From positions 1 through 55,375 of the IMG/VR virus record IMGVR_UViG_3300008110_000371: a DNA stretch of 55,375 bases. The stretch is one strand, 5' to 3'. Below the pieces are notes generated by a model. It searched no databases. It was not told the origin of the DNA and saw only the letters and a list, made by a program, of their open reading frames with translations. Source of the stretch: a virus. Within the stretch, counting starts at the first letter, position 1. Every line of letters starts with the position of its first letter. Positions 7,409-16,900 of this stretch are shown in pieces. The position numbers and the translations under genes are program-made.

Positions 7409-8317
7409 TTATGCAGCTCCAGGGCTTCCAAAGAGGCCTCGTGGATCACTGAACCCAAACGAGTACCTCTCACGCGCCTTGTACCTTACGTTACCGGTGT
7501 CGAAGTCGCCTTCAAAACCAGTACGCATAGCCACGCGCTCAAACATCTTCATGCCGTTAGGTGCATCCGTCTTGATGAAGTATGCATCTGGGTCGGTCAG
7601 GAAGTGGTTGACCACATAACCCTGCGGAATCATGCCCATGTTTTTGATGGCATTGATGTCGTTGTCTGCTGTTCCAACACGCAGCGTGGACTTCATGATG
7701 CGATCAGCGGTAAACATGAGCTCTTTCGGGATGATCAACTTCAAACCTTGGACAGCGATCTTCAGGCCACGTTCATCGGTGAACGCTGCGATGTCGATCA
7801 AGGACTGCTCAAGCGAGGTTTCCGAAAGGTCAGCAGGGGTAGCCAGCTCGTTAGCCAGATCAGGGCCGCCAAGGGTCGGGTGATCGAGCGCGCACAAGGG
7901 CTTGCCGTCGCCACCAAGCGAGGTGGTGAAAGCGCCGTTGAGCACCGCAGCAGCTTTGATCTGCTTGGTTTGCGCCATGGAACGAGCCAAAGCCTTGGTA
8001 TAACGCGCTGCAAGACGGTCGTAGAGGTTGTCCTCAACGGCTTCTTCGGTCAGCGAGAATGCCAAAGCAATGGTTTCGTGGGTGTAGCGAGCGGTGTAAA
8101 CCTCTTGCGCGTTGTCGTATGCGACACCAGCGCCTTCAGTCTTGACCGGAGCCTCACCAAACCCGGATTCCATGACTTCCTCTTCAAACGCACGATCAGA
8201 AGACTCGACAGCATAGATCTGCAAGTGTTCGTTCTCGTAGTTCTTATACTCCAGGCCAAAAAGGGCATTGAGTCCAGGCTCAAGCTCTTTAACCAGTTGG
8301 GCACGTGAAATTGCCAT
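7409..8317 (-). CDS. Major capsid protein
   Basis: The 302-residue protein begins MAISRAQLVKELEPGLNALF. It has the recurring capsid phrases YKNYENEHLQIY, EAPVKTEGAGVAYDNAQE and YTHETIALAFSLTEEAVEDN, and later GLKLIIPKELMFTADRI and PDAYFIKTDAPNGMK. These are typical of the HK97-like major head subunits of aquatic phages. The position fits: downstream of scaffold and a probable decoration protein, with AAGGAGC as Shine-Dalgarno and a strong terminator after the stop. It should be the most abundant virion protein. Confidence 0.85.
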   Translation of the reverse strand: MAISRAQLVKELEPGLNALFGLEYKNYENEHLQIYAVESSDRAFEEEVMESGFGEAPVKTEGAGVAYDNAQEVYTARYTHETIALAFSLTEEAVEDNLYDRLAARYTKALARSMAQTKQIKAAAVLNGAFTTSLGGDGKPLCALDHPTLGGPDLANELATPADLSETSLEQSLIDIAAFTDERGLKIAVQGLKLIIPKELMFTADRIMKSTLRVGTADNDINAIKNMGMIPQGYVVNHFLTDPDAYFIKTDAPNGMKMFERVAMRTGFEGDFDTGNVRYKARERYSFGFSDPRGLFGSPGAA

Positions 8318-8319
8318 GA

Positions 8320-8901
8320 TTAAGCTCCTTGTCCAGCAACACCAGCACTGCCGTACAGGTGCTCATTGATCTTCACAACAACCACGGCATTGGTCCCAAA
8401 GGTGTTGCCTGGGACATCCCATAGACCAACAATCTTAAGGTTTAACGCTGCGGTTTTTGCAATCGTCGAAGAGTCGAGTTCCATGCTGGAAACACCTGTG
8501 GTGGTGCTGCCGCCGGTGCCTACGATGTCGGCGTTTTTACCGATATCAGTCTGCGCAACAGACTCATCAACCTGGATGATAAACAGTTGACTGGGGTCAT
8601 CAATCACGTCTGCCGTGATCTTGCCCTGGGTGATATTCACCGAACCGGGATAGAAGTTTTTCCAGGTCGGCTTGCCTGTGGTGGGATCAATGTAATTACA
8701 ACCATTGAACACGCCAACTGCTGCGGTGTGAGTTGCTGGAGCAAATTTCACCAGATACCCATCATAAACGGTGACTAGGTCACCCTGATAAATAGCGCCT
8801 GATTGGTTATCTGCGATTTCATAGCCATACTGCTTTTGAGCGCCAGTGGCCGACAGATTACCAAGCGGACGCAAACCAAAGGGCTTATCTACGTTAGCCA
8901 T
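8320..8901 (-). CDS. Capsid-associated structural protein (decoration-like)
   Basis: It begins MANVDKPFGLRPLGNLSATG and continues QYGYEIADNQSGAIYQGDLV, a signature common to a small beta-rich protein encoded just upstream of capsid genes in many phages. It ends two bases before the capsid start, so both are made from the same message. A head-decoration or stabilising role is inferred; there are no enzymatic motifs. Confidence 0.7.
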   Translation of the reverse strand: MANVDKPFGLRPLGNLSATGAQKQYGYEIADNQSGAIYQGDLVTVYDGYLVKFAPATHTAAVGVFNGCNYIDPTTGKPTWKNFYPGSVNITQGKITADVIDDPSQLFIIQVDESVAQTDIGKNADIVGTGGSTTTGVSSMELDSSTIAKTAALNLKIVGLWDVPGNTFGTNAVVVVKINEHLYGSAGVAGQGA

Positions 8902-8921
8902 TTGTCGTTCCTTTTAAAAAG

Positions 8922-9428
8922 TTAAGTTTCAGCCGAAGGTCGGCTGCCAAACGTCGTGCGAGAGCGGCGTTCAGGAGCGTTGATGCGCATCGAATCATGC
9001 GCGTTGGATTTCAACAGCTCGTTGTCAATCGCTCTTTGTTGATCGCGTGCTCGGTTCAGGTAATACGCGTTGCGTTCCTGAGCGGTTTCCTCGGGGATAC
9101 GGGCAAGGACTAAAGCGCCTACGCCAATTACACCAGCATGTCTGCCGTCTTCAATCGATGCAGAGGTGAAGTCGGGATGCTCGTCAGCCCGCACGAGTTC
9201 ATAGCCCTCGCGCAGCTTTGCTGTGACGTTCATACGGTCATCAAATCCCATCGTCTCGCGACGAATCCAGCGGTGCTTGTATCCATCCGGTGCCGGAGGA
9301 GCGTCTAATTTAGAAGGAGGTGCCCAGGGCTTACGGCGCGCAGTCTTCTCACGAGTCACTGCTGCTCGTGATTCACGGCGTAGTTTCGGCAACGCGGTTG
9401 CAGAAACATCTTGTGTTTGCTCGTCCAT
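8922..9428 (-). CDS. Conserved head-region protein of unknown function (168 aa)
   Basis: A basic, proline-containing N-terminus leads to the central phrase HRWIRRETMGFDDRMNVTAKLREGYELV, which recurs in phages with this head-gene order. The C-terminal part is helical and charged (AQERNAYYLNRARDQQRAIDNEL). It lies between scaffold and decoration genes. The GAAGGAA Shine-Dalgarno supports the ATG at 9428. A minor capsid or assembly role is inferred from location. Confidence 0.6.
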   Translation of the reverse strand: MDEQTQDVSATALPKLRRESRAAVTREKTARRKPWAPPSKLDAPPAPDGYKHRWIRRETMGFDDRMNVTAKLREGYELVRADEHPDFTSASIEDGRHAGVIGVGALVLARIPEETAQERNAYYLNRARDQQRAIDNELLKSNAHDSMRINAPERRSRTTFGSRPSAET

Positions 9429-9431
9429 GGT

Positions 9432-10358
9432 TTATTCCTTCACGTACTTTGCGTATTCCTCTAACGGAACACCTAGTCTTTTGGCAATTGCGACCTGACT
9501 CGGGGTCAGTTTCACAGTGCGGCGTGCGCTTTGGTTCACACCCGAAGAGCGTGACGCAGGGGCAACCGTTTGCACGGGACGGTTGGCTGAACGGTTCATA
9601 CTATCAGAACGAAACTTATGTGGGAAGGCGTCTTTGATGCGTCGATCCAACTCTTCGTAGTAATCGTCGCCTCGCGGATCAAAACCTTCTTGCGATACCA
9701 GCTGAATATGGATGCCTCGGACCGCTGCCGTCATCGCAACATCCTTGCCAAACCACTCATTCTTCTCGGCCCATTCCTCAGCACGCGGATCGGGCTGCGG
9801 CTGTTGCGGACGAGCGGCTTGTTGTTGCTGATAAGCCTGTTGCTGTTGAGCCTGTGCTGCGCGCTGGTGTTCATACGCCTCACGCTGCGCGGCTTCTTCT
9901 TGCAAGCGACGCTGGTCAACAAGGATAGCGGTCAAACGCTCATGAGCTTCCGTTTCGGTGTCAATGTCACCTTCCTCACGGGCCTTTTTCATAATTTGTT
10001 TGAGTGCCAGAACTTGGGTGTCAATACGTCCCTTGGCCTCGCCCATGCGCTGCGTGTCCGCGTGCGCGTAGCGCTGCTCGGCATCGCGAATGCGAGCCTG
10101 CATCTGTTGCGCTACGCGAATCGCCTCTTGCTCACGACGCTCGGTTTCGCGCAAACGTGCGGTTAGCTTATCAATACGCTTTTGAACCTTGTCGCTGTAC
10201 TGATCAAGGTCATCGCTTGTGGTTTGTTGTTGCCTGGGTGTTTCAACCGCAGGCGGTTCAGGCTTTTCAAGCTGCTCTGCGGTGCCGTCTTCATTGATGG
10301 CAACGGTAGCAGGCTCTTCGTCTTCGCCTAGCTTAAATTCCAGTTGTTCATTGGCCAT
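9432..10358 (-). CDS. Capsid scaffolding protein
   Basis: The protein has an acidic, disordered N-terminus (MANEQLEFKLGEDEEPATV). A long central coiled coil follows (KLTARLRETERREQEAIRVA through RAAQAQQQQAYQQQ, very rich in Gln, Arg and Glu). The basic C-terminus (RRTVKLTPSQVAIAKRLGV) resembles the capsid-binding end of scaffolds. I chose the ATG at 10358 because an AAGGAA Shine-Dalgarno lies just before it; a start at 10397 would add 13 residues and overlap the upstream gene. Location between portal and capsid genes supports the call. Confidence 0.75.
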   Translation of the reverse strand: MANEQLEFKLGEDEEPATVAINEDGTAEQLEKPEPPAVETPRQQQTTSDDLDQYSDKVQKRIDKLTARLRETERREQEAIRVAQQMQARIRDAEQRYAHADTQRMGEAKGRIDTQVLALKQIMKKAREEGDIDTETEAHERLTAILVDQRRLQEEAAQREAYEHQRAAQAQQQQAYQQQQAARPQQPQPDPRAEEWAEKNEWFGKDVAMTAAVRGIHIQLVSQEGFDPRGDDYYEELDRRIKDAFPHKFRSDSMNRSANRPVQTVAPASRSSGVNQSARRTVKLTPSQVAIAKRLGVPLEEYAKYVKE

Positions 10359-10368
10359 GGATTGTTCC

Positions 10369-10821
10369 TTACATGTGGACGATATCTTGCGGGTCATTGA
10401 TTACGCCGAGCACTTCGTCATCGTTGATAAAACGAATCTCGCCGCCGTCAATCGGGATGCGCGCGCCTGCGTAACGACCAAAGATGATCCAATCACCTTC
10501 CTTGCACCACGCACCGTCAGGAAACTTCTCCTGGTCGTAGTAGGCAAGCGGTCCTAAATGCAGCACGTAGCCCACGGTGGTAGCCACCTGGGTGCGCTTT
10601 TGGGTTTCCTCAGACAGAGCAATGCCGCCTTTGGTTTTCTGTGCGCCGCGATAAGGCAGGATAGCGATACGCCATCCGGTTGGTCGTGGCAAACGACTCA
10701 GGACGCTGCCTTCGATCAACTGCGGATCAAAGTTGCCTTCCTTGTCATACGCATCGTCCAACGCGGGCTTGCGCTGGGCTTCTTGCTCCTGCCACTTCTG
10801 TTCAAGTGCCGTTAATGCCAT
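10369..10821 (-). CDS. GroES-like co-chaperonin
   Basis: Residues about 50-145 match the Cpn10 fold order: RIAILPYRGAQKTKGGIALS corresponds to the barrel start and mobile loop, VGYVLHLGP to the conserved VxxxG strand, and EGDWIIFGRYAGARI plus IRFINDDEVLGVI to the C-terminal strands. It carries a roughly 45-residue charged N-terminal extension that bacterial GroES lacks. It lies between scaffold and portal genes, where phage co-chaperonins such as T4 gp31 would be useful for capsid folding with host GroEL. Its start overlaps the upstream stop (TGATG). Confidence 0.8.
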   Translation of the reverse strand: MALTALEQKWQEQEAQRKPALDDAYDKEGNFDPQLIEGSVLSRLPRPTGWRIAILPYRGAQKTKGGIALSEETQKRTQVATTVGYVLHLGPLAYYDQEKFPDGAWCKEGDWIIFGRYAGARIPIDGGEIRFINDDEVLGVINDPQDIVHM

Positions 10822-11009
10822 CAGAGATTCTCCTCTCGCTCGTTTAAAAGATCTTTGACCGTGACCTCAACAAGCTTGAGTGCCTCTAAGCGACCCATCA
10901 GAAAACGATATCGTTCCATATCAGGAACCGATCCGTTAAGCACGAGTCCTTCCGTGCTCTCACGTAGTGTTCTAATTTCTCTCAGTATGCGTTCGACTAA
11001 GTCAAGCAT
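10821..11009 (-). CDS. Small helical protein of unknown function (62 aa)
   Basis: From the ATG at 11009 the product is MLDLVERILREIRTLREST followed by a short loop and a second helix ending LLNEREENL. Small two-helix proteins of this style occur in the same place in related phages. A longer frame to an ATG at 11069 exists, but its N-terminal 20 residues are not conserved-looking and would overlap the upstream gene; neither start has a strong Shine-Dalgarno sequence. The stop overlaps the GroES-like start as TGATG. Confidence 0.5.
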   Translation of the reverse strand: MLDLVERILREIRTLRESTEGLVLNGSVPDMERYRFLMGRLEALKLVEVTVKDLLNEREENL

Positions 11010-11062
11010 GGTCACAGCCCATGAAAAAGCAGGTGGTTTAGCCCCCACCAGAAGGGCAGGCA

Positions 11063-11260
11063 TCAGCAAATGCGGGTTTTCTTCGTCCGCATCACTTTAC
11101 CCTGGCCACGGCTGGTCACAAGACCACCTTTGGCTTTCTTTTGTACCGATCCCATGTCGGGAGGCGAAGGCGGGGGACCTTTGTCTTCGGTGTAGACATC
11201 CTTGTCCGCTTTCTTCATGTCTTCCAGTGAAGGAAAACGCTTTTCCTTTGGTGCAGCCAT
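11063..11260 (-). CDS. Small basic protein with GG motif (65 aa)
   Basis: The product starts MAAPKEKRFPSLEDMKKADKD, has a proline-rich linker (GPPPSPPDMG) and ends with KKAKGGLVTSRGQG and a Lys/Arg-rich tail closed by Cys. The GGLV element repeats the short motif found in several other virion proteins here. An AGGAGC Shine-Dalgarno sequence lies upstream. Function unknown; grouped with portal-region small proteins. Confidence 0.6.
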   Translation of the reverse strand: MAAPKEKRFPSLEDMKKADKDVYTEDKGPPPSPPDMGSVQKKAKGGLVTSRGQGKVMRTKKTRIC

Positions 11261-11271
11261 AATTAATGCTC

Positions 11272-11532
11272 CTAGTAGATTTTCACAGGACGATTGCCGT
11301 CCTTTTTCTTGACCGTCATAAACGGACCTTGCACACCGGCAGGGGTGCTGCCAGCCTTGTACTTACGTGACTTGCCTGCGGCGCTGTAGGCAATGGCAGC
11401 GGCTTGCTTAATTGCTTCGCCCCTGTTTTTTGGCTTACTGGTTCCGATGGAACCCGTTTCCTTGTACTTCTTGATCATCTCGCCAATGTTGCCTGAGATG
11501 ACCTTCTGGCTCTTGCCTTGTTTAAGCGGCAT
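11272..11532 (-). CDS. DUF6496-like small protein (86 aa)
   Basis: The N-terminus MPLKQGKSQKVISGNIGEMI and the segment AIKQAAAIAYSAAGKSRKYK fit the DUF6496 pattern (MPLKxGxSQKxIxxNI and AxAIAxxxAGKSRK), a short family frequent in phages and some bacteria. Function is unknown. The start lies inside the 3' end of the portal gene (11-nt overlap), with GGAGAAG as ribosome-binding site. Confidence 0.7.
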   Translation of the reverse strand: MPLKQGKSQKVISGNIGEMIKKYKETGSIGTSKPKNRGEAIKQAAAIAYSAAGKSRKYKAGSTPAGVQGPFMTVKKKDGNRPVKIY

Positions 11533-13933
11533 TGCGACTTCTCCGTTGGTTGATCGCCTGCACCTGCTGTGCGCGGCGGGCGTTTTGATCCATCATGGCT
11601 GCGCGCTCGCGCGCAACCGTAGCACGCTCGGCAGCAATGCGCTCTTGCGATTGAATACGAGCCTGATTGGCTTGTTGATTGGCCTGCGTGCGCTGCTGCT
11701 CGACCAACAGACGCTGCCTGTCGATTTGCTGCTGGGCTTGGTCGTCTTGCGCACGGATCTGGAGCTCTTTTTCTTTGAGCAAGACCAACGGATCAGGTCC
11801 CTGGCCTTGATTACCCATCAACTGGTTCTGGAGATCGCGAATCTCTTGCATGTACATGGCAGTCTTTAGCGCAATCGACGCTTCACGCTGTAAATCAGAC
11901 ACCATGCGGTCAGGATCTTTGCCATAGGCCATAAAGAGCTCGGCCTCAGTCGCTTCTTCGGCCTTCAAGCGCACATGCTCAAGGATATGCTTTTGCAAAA
12001 TCATCGCGGCCATGGGCTGCGCCTGCAACATGGGCGATAAACCCATCATCAAGTGCGATGCGATGTGCGCATCATGCTGTTGCCCTGCAAAAGCCTTCAA
12101 TTCCATTGCATCCAGCACGTCACCGTTCTCCGTTGCCGGATCTTTTGGCATTTGTGTGCGCTGCGGCTTCAAAATGCTGTCGATATCGCGCACATTCATC
12201 GCGGTATAGACGCGATAGTAGGCCTCATAGAGGTTGTGCATCTGCGGTGCGGTCTGCGCCATCTGCAACTGCATCTGGGCAAGCGTCAAACGCTGTGCTG
12301 ACGAGAAAATATTGGGATCTGAGACCGGCTGGACGGCAACAAGGTTGTTGAAGTCCGCTTTTTTGATCTTTCTCGACGCTCCTGGCACGTCATAAGGGTA
12401 CTCATCTGGCAAATACATGCCAAAGCCCTCAGCCAGCAGCTGAAACTCCTCTTTTAGAGCGTAATGCAGCCGTTTATGGATGGCCGACATGACCTGCGTG
12501 CCGCGTTCAAGCAGTGCAAGCGTCGTTCCGACCTGCGCCATTTGGTTGCCCTCGCCAACTTGCATGTCGGCGATGCTGGCAAGACGTCTTCCGGCGTCTA
12601 CACAGAACCCAAGTAGGGCAAAAAGCGTCTGCGAAGGCTCTTTGTAGGGCAAAGGCAGCATGTTTTGCTGCAATTCCGCGCCACCTACGTCAATATCGCG
12701 CCATTCTCCAGGCTGAATCGGGTTGTCTTGGTCCGCGATCCGTGCGCCTTTGGCCTTGAACCCTGCTGGAAGGTTCGATAGGGTGCCTGCATCAAGCAAT
12801 TGACGCAGTGCAGCAGTGGCCGTTTTCGATAAACCACCAACCAAATGCACAAAACCCAAGCCATACGACCCAAGGCCCTCGATTAAGACGTAGTGAACGA
12901 AGTAATTGCGCCTGTTTTTGCGCTCATCGTCCTCTTTCCAATTGCGTTTGACCCCAATAACGCGCTTGGTCGCCTCATCAATCGTGATCACATAGGGCAA
13001 TTTGATGCCTGTTGGCTCGCCTTTGTCGTCCGTGTCCTCAAATCCAGGCAAATCGTAGTCCACCTGGAACTCAAGCAAGAAGATTTCTTCGGGCGCACCG
13101 GTTTCCACGACACCCGTTTGCTTATCCACCTGATAACGGATCTGGCTTGCATCCGATGGATAGAGCTCGCTTTCCACAATCACATCCAAATACTCGCCTG
13201 CGACCACGCGCTTGCGGTATTCGTTGGAGTCCATCGCAATACGATGCGTGATCCGTGGGCATTGGCTCATGACGCTTGATCCGTAGTACGGAATAAACAC
13301 GTCATCTGCCAGCACAAGCTTCGATACCATCCGATCTAGCTGGGCATCGAAGTAAACCTTCTTGAACACCGAGCCGCCATAGCCCAGATAGAACATCGCC
13401 TGATCAAACTCAGGCGTGTATTCCTTCATGACGGTCGTGATCTGGTAGTTCATGAAGTCCTGCACGCGGCCTGCCTGCTGGAACTTGTCTAACGTCTCTT
13501 TGCCCAGGATCTCCGTGCGCACAGGGCCGTTGGCGGGCATGAGCTCCTTGGTTGCTTGCGCTTGGAACTGGACCACAGCTTCCATGAGCAAGGGGTGAGT
13601 TGCCGCTGCCGCGCCTCTGAATGGCTTGGTGCGCTCCTCAAATCTCATGCCCAAGAGCTCAAGGCCCTTGGCATAGGTCTGTTCCCAATCGGAGCGGCTG
13701 GACTTATCGGCCTCGAAGAAGGCAGAAAGGTCAATGGCGATAGCCGATAACACGTCATCGTCCAGGACTTCTGCCAGATTGGCGTAGAAGTCAACATCAT
13801 CGCCTTCGTCTTCCCCGATCTCGATCGTCGCGCCACCATCCTCATCAAGGATGATCTCGATCTCGGGCGCATCACCCGACTCGATCTCGATCGAGGTCTG
13901 CGGGGCTTCGTAGAGGGCTTTGTCGATGGGCAT
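11522..13933 (-). CDS. Portal protein
   Basis: The 803-residue protein has an acidic N-terminal tail, then the portal-like core: WEQTYAKGLELLGMRFEERT, PFRGAAAATHPLLMEAVVQF, and QITTVMKEYTPEFDQAMFYL with the GYGGSVFKKVYFD strand. These are characteristic of the large portal family of podovirus-like phages. The C-terminus (about residues 690-800) is a long Gln/Arg/Ala coiled-coil region similar in idea to the P22 portal barrel. It forms the DNA entry channel and the docking site for terminase and adaptors. It lies directly downstream of the 1649-aa gene and TerL. Confidence 0.8.
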   Translation of the reverse strand: MPIDKALYEAPQTSIEIESGDAPEIEIILDEDGGATIEIGEDEGDDVDFYANLAEVLDDDVLSAIAIDLSAFFEADKSSRSDWEQTYAKGLELLGMRFEERTKPFRGAAAATHPLLMEAVVQFQAQATKELMPANGPVRTEILGKETLDKFQQAGRVQDFMNYQITTVMKEYTPEFDQAMFYLGYGGSVFKKVYFDAQLDRMVSKLVLADDVFIPYYGSSVMSQCPRITHRIAMDSNEYRKRVVAGEYLDVIVESELYPSDASQIRYQVDKQTGVVETGAPEEIFLLEFQVDYDLPGFEDTDDKGEPTGIKLPYVITIDEATKRVIGVKRNWKEDDERKNRRNYFVHYVLIEGLGSYGLGFVHLVGGLSKTATAALRQLLDAGTLSNLPAGFKAKGARIADQDNPIQPGEWRDIDVGGAELQQNMLPLPYKEPSQTLFALLGFCVDAGRRLASIADMQVGEGNQMAQVGTTLALLERGTQVMSAIHKRLHYALKEEFQLLAEGFGMYLPDEYPYDVPGASRKIKKADFNNLVAVQPVSDPNIFSSAQRLTLAQMQLQMAQTAPQMHNLYEAYYRVYTAMNVRDIDSILKPQRTQMPKDPATENGDVLDAMELKAFAGQQHDAHIASHLMMGLSPMLQAQPMAAMILQKHILEHVRLKAEEATEAELFMAYGKDPDRMVSDLQREASIALKTAMYMQEIRDLQNQLMGNQGQGPDPLVLLKEKELQIRAQDDQAQQQIDRQRLLVEQQRTQANQQANQARIQSQERIAAERATVARERAAMMDQNARRAQQVQAINQRRSRNAA

Positions 13934-13935
13934 GT

Positions 13936-16900
13936 CTAGGCCTTTTTGCGCTGGCTTACCTGCGCGAGTTTATCGAGTTGTTGCTTGGAAGTCGATGTTT
14001 CACGTGGAACATTGACGGGGCCGCCGTCCTGATAAGGAAAAGGCTCGCCTGTTAGTTTGCTGACAACATCCTTGTCTACGAAAGGTTTCTTAAGAAATAG
14101 ATTATTTGCTGTCAAAAGTTTCCTGAGCTCATCATCAGACAGGCCAGAAGGAAGCTTGCTTCTGCCTCCAAAATCAATGATGTTTTTGACCTCAACGCTT
14201 TTGACGTTTGGATCTTTTTGCGCCTCTTTAAATTCTTTACTGGTTTCAAAAAATTCATCCCACTGCTCGCCTTTGGCATCAAGCACAACCTTAGGCCTGC
14301 GAGTCAGGACAGGAATGATAAAGCCCCTGTCTCCTGAGTACGATTCTGCAATCGTTGGGCTTTCCGTTAACCAAACACCACCTTTGGTATTTGCTTTTGT
14401 GACATCCCTGTCTCCAGGTTGACGTGACACAGTGCCAGCACGACTCCATGGTCTACCTTGTTTAGCATCTCTTAGCGCTAGCTCAATGGCGTCAGGTCGT
14501 TTTTGATATTCATAAACCGCCTCAAGGTATTCGTACGTAGGAGGTTTCTCAAACCCTCCTCCAGGATCCTTCTTGCCACGCAACCACGTACGGTCAACAT
14601 CAATACCTTGTTCCTTAAGTCGGTTCATCAGTTCTTTGACTGAAAACTGTTCAGCCTCGGCAACATCAAGGCCTCTTCCCTTAAAGGCCGTGGAACCCCT
14701 TGCTTTGTCAAGCATGCCAAGAAGTCCCTTTCGGCCTATCATGCCAACAGCAGCCAGGGGCGTTGGAGTAGCCGCAATCCGATAGGCCTCTGTAGGATTT
14801 GTCTCATCGTACGGTCCCATACCAACAAGGGCACGCATGCCTTCACGAATGTCTTTGCGAACCTTTTCCGCATCCTCGTTTTTTTGGGGCAACTTGCCTC
14901 GGCGGTAACTTTCCTGTTGCGCCGTCTTCAAACGATTAAGCATGCGTTGAGACTCTGAACGCATCTCAGCGTTCTCATCGATCAACCTGCCTTCAGCATC
15001 AAGCTGGGGGACTTCTGCTGTGTTGGGCGATGCTGTTTCACGTGAAACATCACCGCCCTCCTGGAATCCAGGAGGAATGGGGGGAACAAGAGGATCCTCT
15101 AATCCGGAGGGCTCTTTATAGGAAATACCACCTGTTCTTCTAAAGGCTGCGTAAGGATCTACATTGCCTTCTGGAGTAAAACCGACATTGGTTTGAAATC
15201 GTGCAAGGGGCTGGTTTTCGATGATACTGCGAATGTTTTGGGCAATGTCTTGAACTTGACTACCCGTCTCGGGCTGCTTCAACATGGTTGCAAAAGCATT
15301 GGCGGTTTCGCCAACTTGCGTAGGTGTCACTCCCTCCAGGCCTTGTAACTGCTCCATGCCAAGCCGTAAAGAACCAAGCCCTGATTGGGGCACAAGGCTG
15401 GGAACATCTTGCAATGTGCGTAGGGTTGCTTCAAAAGAAGCAGGATCGTAAGCCTGCAAGTTGCGTAACGATTGGACTGGATCGATGTCGCCGGTAATTT
15501 GATCGACAGACATCGTATTAGCAAGCCTCTGGTTTAAAACATTGCTCTCTTGCAGAGCGATCAACTGATCAAGCGCGGTCAACTCAGGCGTGGACCTAAG
15601 TTGATTGCGATCAAAGCGGTCAATCATCTCAACAACGCCGGGGTCTGCAAAGCCTGCGCCAAGCCCTTTGTCGCTTAAGCCGGGAGTATAGTCAAGCGGA
15701 TTTGTGGGCGATGCTGTTCCACGTGAAACATCACCGCCCGACTGCTTTTTTATGAAATCCTCCGTGCTGGCTTCACCGCCCTTGCTAAAGAACGCCGTGG
15801 CATACGGGCTTTGCAACGCGCCCATTCCTAAAAGAGGCGACGTTCGCCCCTCCTTCCTGCCATAGGTATCAAAGTGATAAAGCTCGTAGTCCCTTAGCGT
15901 GGGGAACTTTGCTTTGTCCTCGGGCTTGAGCTTGGCATAGGCCGCAGCAATATCCGGGTACTGCTCCGAGTAGCTCTTAGGCGTCTGTTGCTCGGCCAGG
16001 GACGTAAGTGCTGCGCGGTTCCTGGCAAGGAAGGGATCAAACGCCGCTGCAAGATCCGAGGCAAACGCACTTTGCCCGTACTGGACACGCAAGGCGGGAT
16101 CGGCTTTGGTCGGGTCGTACTTTTGCTGCTCAATGTCCCTGAAGCGCAACTTATTTTGCAGCATGGGATCTTCGCCGCTCATCACAAAATCACGAAACGC
16201 CGCCGCTGCACTTGTGGGCGCTTGGGCCGGGAGGCTTTTATCACCAGCTGCTGCCCGTGCGTAAAGCTGCCTGAACTGGTTATCCAGCGTTGACCGATCC
16301 CGCGCAAACTGTTGGCTTGCCGACAAAGGCAAACGCATCTGGCCTGTGACCGGATCGACCATGACTCCCGGTACATCGCCAATGTTAAGCGGCGATCGTG
16401 GGCGGCTCGTGATGCCTGGAGGCGTCCACTTAAAAACATTCGTTCCCGTGGCAGGTGTGAGCTTGGCAGCAGGGCTGTAGTTATAACCCGTGATGCGACC
16501 GAAGCGATCATAGGTCGCGGTTCTCGGTGCAGAGGCCCTGAACTCGGTATCAAGCTGGGGGATTGCGACGCGCTCGCTCTGTGGAATAGCCTTTACGATC
16601 GCGGTGCTCGGATCAAGGCCCTCTTGTCCTGGGGTTAAGGCAGGGGGCGGTGCTTCGGGAGGCGGTGCTGTAGGTGGGACAAAAATATCCGTGAGCGGTG
16701 GCAGATCAGAGGGTGGTTGAAAAAGGAGGAGATCATTACCCTGTGCGCCCTTGATCGTATCATTGCCTTGGCCGCCCGCCACCGTCGTAATAACAGGAGG
16801 TGGTTTTTGATTGACGTCATAAAGATCATTCAAGAGCTGACTTGCCGTTTTACCCGTTGCACGGACTAAGTCCTGCTCATTAAAGCCGCCAATCCCTGTC

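Noticed and set aside
7283-8308. A 341-codon plus-strand frame opposite the major capsid gene
   Set aside because: It is entirely antisense to a strongly supported gene. Its composition is Arg/Cys/Ser/Val-rich without motifs, and no ribosome-binding site precedes it.
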